NCBI GenBank assembly: GCA_002399265.1
Contig: DHDG01000042.1
Location: 14,927 to 28,373, forward strand
Source: Firmicutes bacterium UBA4882
GTDB lineage: Bacteria > Bacillota > UBA4882
Direction: 5' to 3'
Length of the DNA: 13,447 nt
How positions within the stretch are numbered: the first letter of the stretch is position 1; the number at the start of each line of letters is the position of its first letter. Positions 1-6,795 of the stretch are shown here, in pieces. The position numbers and the translations under genes were made by a program. Under the pieces are notes generated by a model. That model had not been told where the DNA came from, ran no database searches, and saw only the letters and a program-made list of their open reading frames with translations.

Positions 1-2061
1 TATACCAAGCGCAGCAGCGTCATTGGCCAGTTGCTTCAGAACTGGACGCTGCCTGTAATCAGACGGCAGAATGATTTTTTGGATGCCGAACTCCTCCATC
101 AAAGCAGGCATTGCGCCGCAATGATCGGCGTGTCCGTGACTAATCATGATAAAATCCAGATTGCGCACCCCATAATGGCGCAATAAATTGGCTATGATTG
201 ATGCGCCATTACTTTTGACAGGGCCGCAGTCAATTAGCCCTGTTACTCCGGAAGAGCACTGGATCAGAGCCGCACAGCCCTGCCCTACGTCAACAACGAC
301 AACTTTTGTTTTCGAGATTGCCAGGACAGGACGCACCACCAGAACCGCGCTAACGGCCAAGGCCGCCATTAGCAGCCGCTTAGGAGTATGCTTGCGCCAA
401 ACGACCTCCGCCGGAAGGGGTTTGATTTTGCGGTAAAGGGCATAAAGCCCGCAAACCAAAATCGCATAATAAGACACTGTCATCAGGAAATCCGGCGCAG
501 CCAAGACCATCATACCGCCCGGAATCCGTGCCAAAGCTCCTGCGGAACTTTCCAGCGCTTTCAGTAGCACCATGGTACCGGAATTCAGCCATAGCCCCGC
601 CGGCAAAAACAATATACCTGCCAATGCGGCGATTAATCCGAGATAGAGCGCTGCCGAAGCTAAGGGTACCACGATAATATTGCTGATTAGGGCAATCGGG
701 GCCACGCAGTTAAAATAGCGCGCATTCAAAGGCAAGACTGTCAGAAAAACGCCCAGCGAACAAGCGATCGCGCCAGTGCCCGGAAGTCTGGGCGGGATTG
801 CCGATTTTGCGCTAATCCCTCTGCGCAGCGTGCTAAGTTTTTGCGCCGCAATCCGCAGCGCCGCCAACAGTACCGGGCCCACTATGAAAATTCCAGCCGT
901 GGCGAAGAACGAAAGCTGAAAGCCAACGTCCCACAACAATAGCGGGTTAACCAAGAGCAAGGTAATAGCAGCAAACACCAAGCGGCGGGCACCGGGGATT
1001 ATAATGCCGCCTTGACCCGAAGCGCCGCCCTGGCCCGGAGTGCCGCTCTGCCCGCAGACACTGCCCGTCAAACCGGCAACAGTCATAATTCCGGAACGCA
1101 ACGCCGGCGGTTGCAGCCCGCACATCAGGATGTACAACCAAATACAGCCTGCCACAGCCAGGAGCACTAACATGTTGGGGGCACGCATTTTTTTCAGGAG
1201 CCAGCCGGCTGCGGCGGCCACCAGGCTCACATGCAAGCCGCTGACAGATAAAATATGAACCGCTCCGATTTTTTCGAACGCTTCTTTGATAGCTGTAGGA
1301 ATATCTTTGCTACCAAGCATAATCCCGCTCAGCAATGCCGCTTCTAAAGGCGGCATCGTATCAGCAGCTACTTTCTTGAGGCGTGTCCGCAGATTAATGG
1401 CTATCTGGCGTAGCCTGCTGACGCGCCCTCTTCCCTGCAACTGCGGGACAGAGTCCCAAGCTTCTAAGCGCAACTCGATTCCGGCGATACGATGTCTAAG
1501 CCGCTCATCGGTTTCTCCCGGGTTAGCGGGTGCCTGCGCCGTGCGGATCTTGCCTGTTATGTAAATCAAAGAGCCCTCTTCCAGATTTATGCCTGCCTCC
1601 GTGTCTGTACCCGTACCTGCGTCCGTGTCTACCTCCCAGCTACCATTCATCACTGTTTCCGGCCATTGACAGTATACTTCCGCTTGCGCCTGCGGAACAG
1701 CCTGACCGTCTATCTCTATAATATTGAGGATAAACCTGCCCCATTGACCGGCAACCTTTTCGGGAATACTGACGATTTGGCCACGTGCCGTCACGGGATT
1801 GTAGCTTTTCTGCAAAATCCAGGCAGGGCCTGCGTCTGAAAGCTGCGCACTGCTGTGAGCCAGCCCAAACAAGAAAAAGACCGCCAACAACGATTTGGCA
1901 CCCCGGTTGGGATTGCGTTTCCAGAGCATGAAGACTGCCAGCATGATCGCCAGGAGACAAGCGCCCATGACTACTGCGGATGGCCAGGGAAATGCCGTCC
2001 CACCCGCAATTCCCACGATCAGCGCCAATGCAGCCCAATAGATTAGCGGCACATTTTTCAT
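1..2061 (-). CDS. comEC: ComEC/Rec2 family DNA internalisation channel (C-terminus beyond window)
   Basis: ComEC is the inner-membrane channel that passes single-stranded DNA into the cell during natural transformation. Reading the minus strand from the ATG at 2061 gives 687 codons with no stop down to base 1, so only the C-terminal end is missing. Seen: two N-terminal hydrophobic segments (about residues 5-70), a soluble OB-fold-like part (about 85-210), the competence-domain signature SVSGLHV (272-278) inside a multi-spanning region running to about 580, then a metallo-beta-lactamase-like domain with DVGQG (591-595) and the metal-binding motif HGHADH (642-647). The start codon overlaps the comEA stop by 4 bases (ATGA), indicating translational coupling. 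Oddities: a Gly/Gln-rich insert at residues 337-352, a Thr/Asp/Gly-rich insert near 144-160, and Cys at 596 where the family usually has Asp (DVGQGD). Identification is firm; function is inferred from the family. Confidence 0.95.
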   Translation of the reverse strand, partial: MKNVPLIYWAALALIVGIAGGTAFPWPSAVVMGACLLAIMLAVFMLWKRNPNRGAKSLLAVFFLFGLAHSSAQLSDAGPAWILQKSYNPVTARGQIVSIPEKVAGQWGRFILNIIEIDGQAVPQAQAEVYCQWPETVMNGSWEVDTDAGTGTDTEAGINLEEGSLIYITGKIRTAQAPANPGETDERLRHRIAGIELRLEAWDSVPQLQGRGRVSRLRQIAINLRTRLKKVAADTMPPLEAALLSGIMLGSKDIPTAIKEAFEKIGAVHILSVSGLHVSLVAAAAGWLLKKMRAPNMLVLLAVAGCIWLYILMCGLQPPALRSGIMTVAGLTGSVCGQSGTPGQGGASGQGGIIIPGARRLVFAAITLLLVNPLLLWDVGFQLSFFATAGIFIVGPVLLAALRIAAQKLSTLRRGISAKSAIPPRLPGTGAIACSLGVFLTVLPLNARYFNCVAPIALISNIIVVPLASAALYLGLIAALAGILFLPAGLWLNSGTMVLLKALESSAGALARIPGGMMVLAAPDFLMTVSYYAILVCGLYALYRKIKPLPAEVVWRKHTPKRLLMAALAVSAVLVVRPVLAISKTKVVVVDVGQGCAALIQCSSGVTGLIDCGPVKSNGASIIANLLRHYGVRNLDFIMISHGHADHCGAMPALMEEFGIQKIILPSDYRQRPVLKQLANDAAALGI

Positions 2062-2561
2062 TGCACACAAACAATTTCAACGATGGCAGCCAGCTTTTTG
2101 GGGCCGATTCCTGAGACAGCCATTAACTGATCTACGGATTGAAATGGCCCATTGGCAATGCGATAGGCAATAATGCGATCAGCCAGTGCCGGCCCGATTC
2201 CCGGCAATGAAATCAATTCTTCCTGTGGAGCGTTATTCAGATTAATCAGTTTCGGATTTGTGGGTTCAGTTTTTGAGGAGACCAAATCGGGGCTGGGAGA
2301 AACAGAGGAAACATTCGCAGAAGCAGCAGCGGCAGTCGCCGGAGCAGAGTAGAGAACTGTGCGCGGGGGCGCGGCAAGCGGCGCTCCATCATCATTATCA
2401 TTATCATCATCATCATCAACAGCCGCAGCCTCTGTGACCGCTTCGCTCACGAGCTGCAGACCGGGCGGGCGCAGTATCCGCCATAGACGCCACCCGGATC
2501 CGACACCCAAGGCCAATGTAATTAAGATGAGCAGGACCTTGTCAGGACGGTTCAGTTCCAT
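2058..2561 (-). CDS. comEA: ComEA-type competence DNA receptor, helix-hairpin-helix protein
   Basis: ComEA is a membrane-anchored double-stranded DNA receptor that hands DNA to the ComEC channel. The 167-residue protein has one N-terminal membrane anchor (about 8-27), a long low-complexity linker (about 35-104) and a C-terminal helix-hairpin-helix domain (about 106-165) with two hairpins, LPGIGP (119-124) and VSGIGP (149-154). The linker holds a ten-residue Asp/Asn run (49-58) encoded by an ATC/ATT trinucleotide tract, followed by Ala/Ser/Pro-rich sequence. Bacillus-type ComEA is about 200 residues and carries an SLBB-like domain between anchor and HhH; no such fold is evident here. The start is supported by GGTGAT six bases upstream of the ATG, complementary to the 16S rRNA 3' end. 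comEC follows with a 4-base overlap; no comEB (dCMP deaminase) lies between them. Confidence 0.93.
   Translation of the reverse strand: MELNRPDKVLLILITLALGVGSGWRLWRILRPPGLQLVSEAVTEAAAVDDDDDNDNDDGAPLAAPPRTVLYSAPATAAAASANVSSVSPSPDLVSSKTEPTNPKLINLNNAPQEELISLPGIGPALADRIIAYRIANGPFQSVDQLMAVSGIGPKKLAAIVEIVCVQ
2388..2417. repeat. ATC/ATT trinucleotide tract encoding an Asp/Asn run in ComEA
   Basis: Ten consecutive ATC or ATT triplets on the plus strand read as GAT/AAT codons on the minus strand and encode residues 49-58 of ComEA (eight Asp, two Asn). Being a 3-base repeat, slippage would change linker length without breaking the frame. Confidence 0.8.
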
Positions 2562-2588
2562 TTGGTAATCACCACCATTTTTGATTAT

Positions 2589-2617
2589 ATTTTACATTAT
2601 TGGTGGCGATCGCGCAA
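2589..2617 (-). promoter_or_regulatory. Possible promoter for comEA-comEC
   Basis: On the minus strand, TTGCGC (2617-2612) and TAAAAT (2594-2589) are separated by 17 bases, 28 bases upstream of the comEA start. The -35 match is weak; an overlapping TATAAT (2589-2584) could also serve as the -10. The 77-base gap between ylxP and comEA shows no clear terminator, so comEA may also be read from upstream. Confidence 0.35.
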
Positions 2618-2638
2618 TGTTTTCATAATGTTTTCTTG

Positions 2639-2914
2639 CTAAATTCTGTCAATCTTGAGCACTTCCACCCGGCAATCGGACTCTATGAATCGCACGGCCG
2701 CTTCGATTACGTTATGTGCAAAGCCGGGATCGTTGCTGACTACCGCGCAGCCAATTTCAGCGTCGCATCGCGATTCCTGCAGGCCAATCTCAGCTACAGA
2801 AAGGTTGAACTTCGCTTTCAAACGCTCAATAATGCTCTTAACCACTTTTCTTTTATCCTTCAACGACTCGGATCCTAATACGCATACAGTAACTAAGCAG
2901 GATAACACATACAA
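2639..2914 (-). CDS. ylxP: DUF503 family protein (YlxP-like)
   Basis: This 91-residue protein matches the DUF503/YlxP family, small conserved bacterial proteins of uncertain role, reported near ribosome-biogenesis genes and linked in some species to the ribosome-binding factor RbfA. Seen: a beta-strand opening, the family-typical GSESLKDKRKVVKSI block (about 14-28), then a NLSVAEIG strand and a C-terminal helix-strand. The start codon is TTG: an in-frame TGA lies three codons upstream, and the 13 residues before the conserved Gly fit the usual family length. The ribosome binding site is weak (GGATGA about 6 bases away). It lies 69 bases downstream of the Nif3-like gene and 77 upstream of comEA. 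In Bacillus relatives ylxP normally sits in the nusA-infB-rbfA operon, so this location is atypical. Family assignment is confident; function is not established. Confidence 0.88.
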   Translation of the reverse strand: MYVLSCLVTVCVLGSESLKDKRKVVKSIIERLKAKFNLSVAEIGLQESRCDAEIGCAVVSNDPGFAHNVIEAAVRFIESDCRVEVLKIDRI

Positions 2915-2983
2915 CGGCAGTCATCCATTCCTCTCTTTGCGATTATCAGATTATCGGCCTGTGCGCGCTGGCCGCCAAGCATA

Positions 2984-3733
2984 CTAGAGTCCTGTCGGAT
3001 GATCAATAAAGACGGTTTCCAATCCAAACCTGGTGTGCAAATGTTCCCCAAGCGCTTTGAGACCGACCGTCTCAGTGCCATAGTGGCCGAGGAAAAGCAC
3101 GTTGATCCCCATGTCCTGCGCCATCGTAAAAGCGCTGTGCGCGGTTTCTCCGGTAATATAGAGCTCACAGCCCCGCCGGTGTGCCTCGGCTAGCTCGGAA
3201 TCAGCCTTACCGCTGCACACAGCTACTCGAGAAACATTTTCGCGGCCGAAAGCCCACAAAGCTGGTTCTACCCCCAACTGCGCCCCTAACCGATCCGCCA
3301 AGTCGCTGCGGTGAATGCCGGGGAGCTGGCCGATATAGCCCAACGGTTTGCCTTTATGTAACACAAAAGGCTCCTGATTGGCCAAGCCAATCATACCGGC
3401 CAGAATCGCGTTGTGCCCAACTTCTTCATGGATATCGAGCGGCAAGTGGGCGGCATAGACCGCCATATCTCGGCGCAATAAGAAACGCAAGCGTCGATAG
3501 AGTGGCCCGGTAATGGGCACGGCTTCCTTCCAAAAGAGCCCGTGATGCAGCAACACCAACTGGGCACCTTCCTGATCGGCCTTGCGGAAAACCTGCTCTG
3601 CAGGATCAACAGCCAGCGCAATCTTGGTGATTTCTTGCCCGCATTCCACTTCCAGACCGTTCACACAGACGTCAGCGACCTGATCAATTTCAAGGTAATT
3701 ATCAAGATAATAAACCAGTTCACTAAGTTTCAT
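2984..3733 (-). CDS. Nif3-like dinuclear metal-centre protein (YbgI/YqfO family)
   Basis: The 249-residue protein belongs to the Nif3 family, which forms hexameric toroids with a dinuclear metal centre in each subunit. It is often annotated as GTP cyclohydrolase 1 type 2, although the physiological reaction is not settled. Putative metal ligands are in their expected places: H63-H64 in LLHHGLFW, D100 in AHLPLD, H217 and E221 in GHYGTETVG. The length equals the short form (like E. coli YbgI, about 247 residues) and lacks the inserted PII-like domain of the longer Bacillus YqfO. The start ATG has GGGGTGAT about five bases upstream. It lies 54 bases downstream of the LUD gene and 69 upstream of ylxP, all on the same strand, so co-transcription is likely. 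Confidence 0.93.
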   Translation of the reverse strand: MKLSELVYYLDNYLEIDQVADVCVNGLEVECGQEITKIALAVDPAEQVFRKADQEGAQLVLLHHGLFWKEAVPITGPLYRRLRFLLRRDMAVYAAHLPLDIHEEVGHNAILAGMIGLANQEPFVLHKGKPLGYIGQLPGIHRSDLADRLGAQLGVEPALWAFGRENVSRVAVCSGKADSELAEAHRRGCELYITGETAHSAFTMAQDMGINVLFLGHYGTETVGLKALGEHLHTRFGLETVFIDHPTGL

Positions 3734-3787
3734 GCGATCACCCCGGTTTTCGGCATTGTTCCACTATGTTCTATGCCTATTAAGGCC

Positions 3788-4453
3788 CTAAAACCCCAGG
3801 TTCTCCCCGACAAATACGACAGTGAACCGTCCGGGATCCTTCTGACCCTCAATAATGGTCAGCAAATTGCACATCCGTTGCTCATGATGACATTCATGAC
3901 AACTGCCTGTTATGGAACATGGCGTTTTGAGCCCCAGCCGATCGCCGTTCAAGGGACAAGCACGCTCTTTAACACGGCTAATCGCACTTTCGAGGCCGTG
4001 GACAATTTTATTCACACCGCAGGCGACAATGACTCTGCGCGGCCCGAATAACAGCGCGGCAACCCTGTTGCCAGTACCATCAATATTAATCAAGCGCCCA
4101 TCGGAAGTAATGGCATTCGTTCCGCTCAAGAAGACATCTGCCAGTAAAGCATGACGCTGTACTTCCAGCCTCTGCGGTCCGGTAAGCGTTGAGTCAAAGC
4201 GGTTAAAGCTCTGATACGGGCCTTTGAGAATCCGCTCGTATAGTCCGAGTTCATGCAGTGTTACTGAGCCGCCAAATCCCACGCTGGATCCTTCTGGAAT
4301 CATGTCCATCACAGCCTGCGCCGCTTCCCCTTTGGTATCAAAATAAAGGCCGTTCATGTTTCTGGATTGGAGAGCTTTGATGGTCTGCTCAGCTAATAGC
4401 CGGCCCAGACGTTTGACTGCCGGGGTACCGTTATACCGATCAATTGTCAGCAT
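3788..4453 (-). CDS. LUD-domain protein (lactate-utilisation/LutC-like family)
   Basis: A 221-residue LUD-domain (DUF162) protein. The family includes LutC and part of LutB of the lactate oxidase complex, but many short members stand alone with unknown roles. Seen: a glycine-rich turn GFGGSVTLHELG (59-70), the loop GTNAITSDGRLINIDGTGNR (111-130) and GPRRVIVACGVNKIV (138-151), all characteristic of LUD proteins, then a C-terminal Cys cluster C179, C185, C188, C195 and the closing FVGENLGF. The cluster spacing suggests a metal or Fe-S site; this is an inference. The ATG at 4453 is preferred over one 36 bases upstream because AAGGGAG lies nine to ten bases before it and the upstream extension is Arg-rich and unlike the family. 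No lutA or lutB homologue is next to it. It is the first gene of the minus-strand run. Confidence 0.88.
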   Translation of the reverse strand: MLTIDRYNGTPAVKRLGRLLAEQTIKALQSRNMNGLYFDTKGEAAQAVMDMIPEGSSVGFGGSVTLHELGLYERILKGPYQSFNRFDSTLTGPQRLEVQRHALLADVFLSGTNAITSDGRLINIDGTGNRVAALLFGPRRVIVACGVNKIVHGLESAISRVKERACPLNGDRLGLKTPCSITGSCHECHHEQRMCNLLTIIEGQKDPGRFTVVFVGENLGF

Positions 4454-4501
4454 CACGCCGCACTCCCTTCTTCTTCTGACCGCAAACAATTATACGCAGT
4501 T

Positions 4502-4530
4502 ATTATCTCTTAAAGTGGCCAGAAATTCAA
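4502..4530 (-). promoter_or_regulatory. Possible sigma-A promoter of the LUD-nif3-ylxP run
   Basis: On the minus strand TTGAAT (4530-4525) and GATAAT (4507-4502) are separated by 17 bases, about 48 bases upstream of the LUD start. A second TATAAT lies at 4494-4489 without a good -35 box. It is divergent from the plus-strand TTGACA promoter beginning at 4598. Confidence 0.5.
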
Positions 4531-4597
4531 GTCTGCGCATGAAGGCGCTGACACCTCTCAAAACGCGCCAGCCTTTGCTATGATTGGATTGTACTCC

Positions 4598-4626
4598 TTG
4601 ACATGGTATCTATTTCAGCATATAAT
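4598..4626 (+). promoter_or_regulatory. Consensus sigma-A promoter of the MMPL operon
   Basis: A perfect TTGACA (4598-4603) and a perfect TATAAT (4621-4626) are separated by exactly 17 bases. Transcription should start near 4633, inside the palindrome that follows, giving a leader of about 50 bases before the transporter ATG. So strong a promoter would normally need a repressor. Confidence 0.9.
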
Positions 4627-4630
4627 TTTG

Positions 4631-4660
4631 ACTGACTGGTCGGTACAATAACCGTTGGTC
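4631..4660. promoter_or_regulatory. Probable TetR-type operator at the transcription start
   Basis: ACTGACTGGTCGGT (4631-4644) is an imperfect palindrome with 5 of 7 bases matching per half-site. A second inverted pair, CGGT/ACCG, flanks acaata (4641-4654), and GGTC recurs at 4657-4660. The site begins four bases after the -10 box and covers the predicted start site, where a bound repressor would block RNA polymerase. It resembles TGACTGAC/GGTCGGT-type sites of TetR-family repressors. The TetR gene at the end of this operon is the likely partner, which is an inference from position. Confidence 0.65.
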
Positions 4661-4683
4661 ATATTCTGACGGAGGTATTATTT

Positions 4684-6759
4684 ATGATGCAAAAATTTGC
4701 AACATTCGTTGTACGCAATCGCATTCTATTCTTAGCATTAGCTCTCCTGCTTTGCATTCCAGCAGCATATGGCGTCGCCAATGTAGCCATCGAATATGAC
4801 CTACTCACTTATCTTCCCAATTCACTCAATTCCATACAAGGCCTCAATATCCTGAATCGGGAGTTCGGATTTTCTTCCACCGCTAATGTCGTTGTACGCG
4901 ATTGCCCGGAGTGGCAAGTCCAGGAGTTAAAGCAATGTTTGGAACAAGTCGAGGGCGTCAGCGGCGTTTTCTGGCTTTCTGATATTTCCGATTACACGAT
5001 TCCCAAAGAGTATCAGCAAGACATGGTTGATCAGTTTTATCGCGGTGACGCCACCATTCTGCAGGTAGCCTTTCCCACCGGCAGTTCTTCCCCGGAGACT
5101 CGTAAGGCCGTTAATGAGATTAAAGGGGTCCTTACCGAAAATCAGGATATAATCGGAACCATGGTTACCACTTTGGAGGTTCAGGAAGTATCCGAAAAAG
5201 AGAAGATTCCTATGTTGCTAGTCGCGGTGGCCTTAGTAATCGGAGTACTCCTGATTACCATGCCTTCTGTGATTACCCCGTTTCTTTTCCTCTTGACACT
5301 CGGTCTGAGCATTCTCTACAACATGGGGTTAGTATATTTTATGGGCGGACGCATGTCCTATATCACCAGTTCCGTAGTTGCAGCGCTACAGTTGGGAGTT
5401 ACGATGGATTACTGCATCTTCCTGTTGCATCGCTTTGAAGAGGAAACCAGCCGCGGCTTGAATCTCGAAGATGCTATGGTGAAAGCCTTAAGTCGCACAA
5501 TCACTGCCATCATATCCAGCTCGCTGACGACCGTCGCCGGGTTTATTGCCCTGGGTCTTATGAAAGTAGAAATCGGTGCAGACCTGGGTTTCACCATGGC
5601 CCGGGGAGTTTTCATTTCTGTCATCACCACCATTTTTGTGTTGCCTTCCCTCCTGATTGTCTGTGCCCCTCTGATCAAAAAGCTGCGGCATCGTCCCCTG
5701 CTTCCAGCGTTTTCACGACTGGGCCGGATGGTTTCGCGCTTTCGCATACCAATTTTTATCCTCCTGATCATGATTGCCATTCCGGCATGGTACGGCCAAA
5801 GCAATCTGGAAGTGTCCTATGACATGGAGCGCAGCTTTCCGCAATCGCTCCCTTCGATGCAGGCGCTGAGCAGATTCCGGGAAAAATATGACCTCGCCGA
5901 CTCGGCCAACCTGATCACCAAAGGGCTGGAACCTTGGGAAACACTCGCACTGGATCAGCAGATCAGAAGTATTCCGGGGATCCGCAGCACTTCATCCTTT
6001 TTCAGCCTGGTCGGATCTGGTATTCCCGACATATTTGTGCCATCCGCTGTCAGTGATCGATTTTACTCCAATGATTATTACAATATGAGTATCACTTTAC
6101 AGGAGAAATCCAATTCTCCCGTTAGCGAGGCGGCTTATGAAGAGATCCGCCAATCCGTTATTAAACCGGATCAAGAAATGTATCTAACCGGGCAAGCTAT
6201 TATTGACTACGACATGCGGCAGCTCTGCAAGAAAGATCTGACCTTTATTGACTGGATTTCAGTACTGGCTGTCGGCCTGATTATCGCACTCGCTTTCCGT
6301 TCGCTAAGCATCCCTGTTTTGCTGGTTTTTATCATTCAGGTTGCCATTTGGATTAATAAGAGCTTCGCCTTTTATGCCGGGAATAATATGTACTACTTTT
6401 CTGTGATTGCTCTTGGTACCATTCAGCTTGGCTCAACAGTGGACTACGCCATTCTGATGACCACCAGATTTCAGGAAGAACGTCTTAACTATCCGCCGCG
6501 GGTGGCTATTACTCGAGCTACCAATGAATGCGCCAGTTCCATTTTCACAAGTGCCTTAACGCTATGTGCGGCCATGATTGGGATCGGTCTAATGAACAGC
6601 CTGACGCTCGTGAAAGAACTGGCTATGTTACTAGCCCGCGGTTCGATCATCAGCATGCTGGCGGTTTCAATACTGTTACCGGCGGCGTTGTTACTTTTGG
6701 ATCCGGTTTTCTCCATAACATCGCTCAAATGGCCTTCTCGCAAAAACCCGAAGGCCTGA
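4684..6759 (+). CDS. MMPL/RND-superfamily membrane transporter
   Basis: This 691-residue protein is an RND-superfamily exporter of the MMPL type, predicted to use the proton gradient to export lipids or hydrophobic compounds from the inner membrane. The protein is an internal duplication: each half has one leading transmembrane helix (about 12-34 and 350-370), an extracytoplasmic domain (about 35-170 and 372-515), then five helices. The proton-relay motif is present in both halves: GVTMDY with D242 and GSTVDY with D587. Length is in the short MMPL range. The start ATG has GGAGGT seven bases upstream; a second ATG follows at once. It is the first gene of a three-gene operon with a secreted coiled-coil protein (36-base gap) and a TetR regulator. 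The substrate cannot be read from the sequence. Confidence 0.92.
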   Translation: MMQKFATFVVRNRILFLALALLLCIPAAYGVANVAIEYDLLTYLPNSLNSIQGLNILNREFGFSSTANVVVRDCPEWQVQELKQCLEQVEGVSGVFWLSDISDYTIPKEYQQDMVDQFYRGDATILQVAFPTGSSSPETRKAVNEIKGVLTENQDIIGTMVTTLEVQEVSEKEKIPMLLVAVALVIGVLLITMPSVITPFLFLLTLGLSILYNMGLVYFMGGRMSYITSSVVAALQLGVTMDYCIFLLHRFEEETSRGLNLEDAMVKALSRTITAIISSSLTTVAGFIALGLMKVEIGADLGFTMARGVFISVITTIFVLPSLLIVCAPLIKKLRHRPLLPAFSRLGRMVSRFRIPIFILLIMIAIPAWYGQSNLEVSYDMERSFPQSLPSMQALSRFREKYDLADSANLITKGLEPWETLALDQQIRSIPGIRSTSSFFSLVGSGIPDIFVPSAVSDRFYSNDYYNMSITLQEKSNSPVSEAAYEEIRQSVIKPDQEMYLTGQAIIDYDMRQLCKKDLTFIDWISVLAVGLIIALAFRSLSIPVLLVFIIQVAIWINKSFAFYAGNNMYYFSVIALGTIQLGSTVDYAILMTTRFQEERLNYPPRVAITRATNECASSIFTSALTLCAAMIGIGLMNSLTLVKELAMLLARGSIISMLAVSILLPAALLLLDPVFSITSLKWPSRKNPKA

Positions 6760-6795
6760 AGCCCGCTATTTTTTACAAACTGCCAGGAGGATATT

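Noticed and set aside
1640..2080. Minus-strand 146-codon open frame starting just upstream of comEC
   Set aside because: It overlaps comEC in another frame, has no recognisable family, and the comEC frame shows membrane helices and catalytic motifs.
2612..2634. Inverted or direct repeat between ylxP and comEA as a terminator
   Set aside because: Only short AACATT-type repeats and no stem followed by a T run, so termination is not supported.
2893..3168. Minus-strand 91-codon frame across the nif3 3' end and ylxP start
   Set aside because: Shadow of the Nif3 frame; composition is Arg/Trp/Cys-rich with no family pattern.
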